Of a stretch of DNA of 64,000 nt, positions 61,250 through 64,000 are shown piece after piece. Under the pieces are notes generated by a model. The model was not told the origin of the DNA. It saw only the letters and a list, made by a program, of their open reading frames with translations, and made no database searches. A program made the position numbers and the translations under genes. Each line of letters opens with the position of its first letter. The stretch's first letter is position 1. Source of the stretch: AP-15 sp963750195 (GTDB taxonomy: Bacteria > Pseudomonadota > Alphaproteobacteria > ATCC43930 > CGMCC-115725); NCBI GenBank assembly GCA_963750195.1, contig CAVVPS010000016.1:868001-932000 (forward strand), written 5' to 3'.

Positions 61250-61968
61250 ATACGATCCGTCGCCGTAAACCCACGCATCTCCGCGAAGCTGGGGACGACA
61301 CACCGCACTATTACGGTCACCGCGAGCGGCTGCGCCAGCGTCTGATCGATGCCGGGGCGGAAAACCTGCCCGATTACGAATTGCTTGAAGTGATGCTGTT
61401 CGTCAGCAACCCGCGCGGGGATGTAAAGCCGCTGGCGAAAGATCTGCTCGAGCAATTCGGCGGTTTCGCCGCCCTAATGAGCGCCGCCCCCGACGCGCTC
61501 GCCGCAGCCGGGCTCGGCCTCGCCGGGATTGCCGCGATCAAATCGGTGCGCGAGGCGGCCTTGCGGCTGATGCGTGCCGAATTGCAAGAGCAGCCGGTGG
61601 TCAATTCCTGGGACAAGCTGATCGATTATTGCAATGCCCAAATCGCCCACAACAAGGTCGAGGAGTTCCACATCCTGTTTCTCGACCGCAAGAATGTATT
61701 GCTCAAGCATGAACGCCAGCAGCGCGGCACGGTCGACCATACCCCGGTCTATACCCGCGAGGTGGTCAAGCGCGCGCTGGAGCTCGGCGCCTCGGCATTG
61801 ATCCTGGTGCACAACCACCCCTCGGGCGACCCAACCCCGTCAAAGGCCGACATCGCAGTAACTCAAGACATCAAAAAAGCCGCCGCCCCGCTCGGCGTCA
61901 TACTGCACGATCACGTCATCATTGGCCGCAACCGCCACACCAGCCTGCGCGATTTGGGGCTGATCTGA
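61246..61968 (+). CDS. radC: DNA repair protein RadC (JAMM/MPN family, 240 aa)
   Basis: RadC consists of a helix-hairpin-helix-like N-terminus (DYELLEVMLFVSNPRGDVKPLAKDLLEQFGGFAALMSAAPDALAAAGLGLAGIAAIKSVREA) and a C-terminal JAMM domain with LILVHNHPSGDPTPSKADIAVTQD. The HNHPSGxxxPSxxD metal site is intact. The start ATG overlaps the stop of the enoyl-CoA hydratase gene (ATGA). The cellular role of RadC is not well defined. Confidence 0.94.
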   Translation: MNTIRRRKPTHLREAGDDTPHYYGHRERLRQRLIDAGAENLPDYELLEVMLFVSNPRGDVKPLAKDLLEQFGGFAALMSAAPDALAAAGLGLAGIAAIKSVREAALRLMRAELQEQPVVNSWDKLIDYCNAQIAHNKVEEFHILFLDRKNVLLKHERQQRGTVDHTPVYTREVVKRALELGASALILVHNHPSGDPTPSKADIAVTQDIKKAAAPLGVILHDHVIIGRNRHTSLRDLGLI

Positions 61969-61987
61969 TAAGCCAGGGGGAAATCCA

Positions 61988-63151
61988 GTGTTGACAAGCC
62001 TTTCCCACGAGCAGCGCCAGTTCGTCCAGACCGTCCGCGATCTCGCCCAGAGCGAGTTTCGCGCCCGCGCGCTCAAATACATGGACGGCACTTTTCCGTG
62101 GGAGAACCTGCGGCAGCTTGCCGAATTGGGCGTTCTCGGCATGGCGGTGCCAGAGGAATATGGCGGGCTCGGCCTGCCGGTTTTCGATACCGCGCTGGTG
62201 CTCGAGGAAATCGCCAAGGTCTGCTATGTGACGGCGATGGCGGTGCTGGGTGAGGTCGGGGTGCAGACCCGGATCATTGCCGCCTATGCGCCGGAGCCGA
62301 TCAAGCTGCGCATCCTGCCGGCGGTGGTCAGCGGCGATTGCCTGCTGGCGATCTGCATGACCGAGCCCGACGCCGGCACCGACGTCGCCAACTACCGGAC
62401 CAATGTCGACCATGTCGGCAACCGGCTCAGGCTGAATGGGGTCAAGACCCTGATCAGCCGCGCCGAGGAAGCCGGCATGTTCGTGGTCTTCACCCGCATC
62501 GACAAGAAGCCCGGGCGGGAAGGGATCGGCTGCGTGCTGGTCGAGAAGGGGACGCCGGGGTTTTCGGTGACCGGCACCTACCACACGATGGGCGGCGAAA
62601 ATCTGCACGAGATCCGCTTCGAGGATTGCGAATTGCCGCCCGAGAATCTGGTCCTGGAGGACGGGTTTCGCAAACTCCTGTCGGCCTTCAACACCCAGCG
62701 CTGCCTGAACCCCAGCATCTCGCTCGGCCTCGCCGAGGGCGCGCTCGAAGAGGCGGTCAAATACGTCAAGGAGCGCAAGGCTTTTGGTCGCGCCATCGCC
62801 GATTTCCAGGGCATCCGCTGGAAGATCGCCGAGATGTACCGCGAGATCGAGACCGCGCGCAGCGTGCTGTACCGCGCTTGCGCCACCGCCGACCCGTTCC
62901 CCGATCCGCTGTTGGCCGCGGTCGCCAAGGTCACCTGCAACGAGATGGCGCTCAAAGTCACCAGCGAGGCGATCCAGGTGCATGGCGGCTATGGCTTTAC
63001 CGACGAGTACCCGGTGTCGCGCTTTTACCGCGGCGCCCGTTACGGCACCTTGGGCGGCGGCACCTCGGAAACTCTGCGCGACCTGATCGGCAAACGGGTG
63101 CTGGCCGGCCTCGACCCGGATGACGGCATCTTGGGGCTGGGGATGTTCTGA
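61988..63151 (+). CDS. Acyl-CoA dehydrogenase (387 aa)
   Basis: AGGGGGAAAT upstream of GTG 61988 supports the start. The flavoenzyme pattern is MAVPEEYGGLGLPVFDTALVLEEIAKVCYV, ICMTEPDAGTDVANYRTNV, YHTMGGENLHEIRFEDCELPPENLV, and the C-terminal EAIQVHGGYGFTDEYPVSRFYRGARYGTLGGGTSETLRDLIGKRV. The catalytic Glu of medium-chain enzymes (YEGT) is replaced by Gly (LGGGTSE), as in other FadE-like subgroups, so the specific reaction is uncertain. It has 20 bp to the radC stop and closes the ordinary chromosomal section. Confidence 0.9.
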   Translation: MLTSLSHEQRQFVQTVRDLAQSEFRARALKYMDGTFPWENLRQLAELGVLGMAVPEEYGGLGLPVFDTALVLEEIAKVCYVTAMAVLGEVGVQTRIIAAYAPEPIKLRILPAVVSGDCLLAICMTEPDAGTDVANYRTNVDHVGNRLRLNGVKTLISRAEEAGMFVVFTRIDKKPGREGIGCVLVEKGTPGFSVTGTYHTMGGENLHEIRFEDCELPPENLVLEDGFRKLLSAFNTQRCLNPSISLGLAEGALEEAVKYVKERKAFGRAIADFQGIRWKIAEMYREIETARSVLYRACATADPFPDPLLAAVAKVTCNEMALKVTSEAIQVHGGYGFTDEYPVSRFYRGARYGTLGGGTSETLRDLIGKRVLAGLDPDDGILGLGMF

Positions 63152-63170
63152 CCTGGCGGACGCCGGAGCA

Positions 63171-63350
63171 AATTCCCGTGAACCGGCAAAATAACCGGGA
63201 ATTTCGTCGTTAGCGGCCCGGCGGCGACTTCCGGCGGTAAATACACGCTGCTAAATCAACCGGTTGCGGAGAATTCCCGTGGCGGTCGAACCGGGAATTT
63301 ATCGCCGCTAACCGGGAAATAAACCGGCGGAACCGGGAACAGACGGGATT
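63171..63350. repeat. Cluster of AATTCCCG/CGGGAATT inverted repeats
   Basis: AATTCCCG (63171-63178) pairs with CGGGAATT (63196-63203) across 17 bases, and AATTCCCG (63272-63279) with CGGGAATT (63292-63299) across 12 bases. The two units start 101 bp apart. Further copies of the right half occur at 63313-63320 (CGGGAAAT), 63333-63338 (CGGGAA) and 63344-63350 (CGGGATT). They lie upstream of the promoter and the DUF5681 gene. A protein binding site or origin-like function is possible; it is unexplained. Confidence 0.75.
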
Positions 63351-63371
63351 TCTTTGCAAGCAATTATCATA

Positions 63372-63400
63372 TTGACAATTAGTGCTATTTTCGCTATCGT
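63372..63400 (+). promoter_or_regulatory. Sigma70-like promoter of the DUF5681 gene
   Basis: TTGACA (63372-63377) and TATCGT (63395-63400) are separated by 17 bases, an ideal spacing. The sequence just upstream is AT-rich (CAATTATCATA). It points to the DUF5681 gene, about 60 bases downstream. Confidence 0.7.
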
Positions 63401-63461
63401 CGACCGCAGATTTGGGGTGTGCATCCCGGTTTGAAAAGAGGACGAGTTATGAGACGGGCGA

Positions 63462-64000
63462 TTGCCGGCTGACGCTCCGCGCGATTACCAGATCGGCTAC
63501 AAGAAGCCGCCGGTCGCGACCCGGTTCAAGAAAGGCAATCGCGCCAACCCACGCGGCCGGCCGCGCGGCTCGAAAAATCTGGCGACGTTGCTGGAGCGCG
63601 CGCTCGACGCGGCGGCCGATGCCGACGCCAGCGAGACCCATGGCCGGCTGACCAAGCGCGATCTGGTGGTGGCGCGGCTCGTCGAGCGATCGGCGGGGGC
63701 CGATCTGGCCGCGACAAAGCTATTGTTCGAACTGCTGCGCAAGGTTGATCCGCGCATGGTCACCACGCCCGCCGACCCCGCCGGCTTCGTGCCGGCCGAT
63801 GACCCGATCGCCCAGGTGCGCGCCAAGCTCCTGCGCCTCGCCCGCGCCCAAGGCCTGGTCCCGCCATCGGACGACCCGGAGGACGTCCTACCCACCGCCA
63901 ACTCCGCACCCGCTGCCCCCGAGGCGATCGATGCGCCCGGCGCCCCGCCGGACGACGACCCGATCGCCCAGGTGCGCGCGAAGCTCGAGCGCTTGGCCGG
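63462..64000 (+). CDS. DUF5681 protein, cut by the window edge
   Basis: The frame reads RDYQIGYKKPPVATRFKKGNRANPRGRPRGSKNLATLLERAL, the typical DUF5681 signature (GYKKPPxxTRFKKGxxxNPxGRPxG), continuing to the edge without a stop. The usual start is unclear: TTG 63462 is in frame, while ATG 63449 has a good ribosome binding site (AGAGGACG) but is one base out of frame. The extended C-terminus repeats DDPIAQVRAKL (near 63794 and 63958). DUF5681 proteins commonly lie in mobile or phage-linked regions of alphaproteobacteria; their function is unknown. Confidence 0.8.
   Translation, partial: MPADAPRDYQIGYKKPPVATRFKKGNRANPRGRPRGSKNLATLLERALDAAADADASETHGRLTKRDLVVARLVERSAGADLAATKLLFELLRKVDPRMVTTPADPAGFVPADDPIAQVRAKLLRLARAQGLVPPSDDPEDVLPTANSAPAAPEAIDAPGAPPDDDPIAQVRAKLERLA

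Noticed and set aside
1..64000. CRISPR arrays, rRNA and tRNA genes
   Set aside because: No regular short repeats with spacers, no rRNA-like sequence and no tRNA T-loop pattern with a cloverleaf could be recognised by eye.

Overview
The window looks like chromosomal DNA of a GC-rich alphaproteobacterium, probably a Rhodospirillales- or Hyphomicrobiales-like soil or rhizosphere organism. Pointers are the gatC-gatA-gatB cluster divergent from ruvX, a cobalamin-dependent ribonucleotide reductase, a leucine-type ABC transporter operon, DUF3750 and DUF5681 proteins, and a gene-transfer-agent-like phage tail tip module. The lineage is inferred from protein content only; no rRNA or tRNA gene was found.

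Positions 1 to about 27.8 kb are a long stretch of a tailed-phage (prophage) genome, all on the + strand. It starts with the tail end of an unidentified gene, a long modular spike or fibre protein and the portal. An unusual block of about ten accessory virion and lysis-like genes follows (5.0-12.3 kb), including a two-domain arabinofuranosidase-like protein. Next come an XkdF-type protease/scaffold fusion, a terminator, a major capsid protein with an Ig-like insertion, head-tail connectors, tail tube, tail assembly chaperone with a -1 frameshift extension, a short tape measure, and then DUF2460, DUF2163, NlpC/P60 and hub proteins in the order seen in gene transfer agents. Two small membrane-linked proteins and an o-spanin-like lipoprotein close the block. 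Terminase, integrase and repressor are not in the window. Several prophage genes carry single-base frame disruptions, so the prophage is probably decaying, or the assembly has indel errors.

From 27.8 to 31.2 kb are a small membrane protein, an AlaC-type aminotransferase, a transposase relic and a KirBac potassium channel. From 31.4 to 38.6 kb is an insertion sequence island: a complete IS66-type element (tnpA, tnpB, tnpC), a degraded ISNCY-type transposase, an IS21-type element (istA, istB) and an IS630-type element with a -1 frame junction. Just past it lies a shattered two-domain EthD-like gene.

From 39.3 to 63.2 kb the content is mostly ordinary chromosome: DUF3750 lipoprotein, DUF5131/Gp37-like protein, ruvX, gatCAB, a frame-broken FkbM methyltransferase, livGFHM with two tandem substrate-binding protein genes (the first frame-broken), plsC, nrdJ, a PEP mutase/isocitrate lyase-family enzyme, a frame-broken regulator-like gene, a TPR protein, a pyridoxamine-oxidase-like protein, an enoyl-CoA hydratase, radC and an acyl-CoA dehydrogenase. 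The essential genes are intact while accessory genes are often broken.

The window ends (63.15-64 kb) with a cluster of AATTCCCG/CGGGAATT inverted repeats, a strong sigma70-like promoter and the start of a DUF5681 protein, a probable second mobile or phage-related locus running off the edge.
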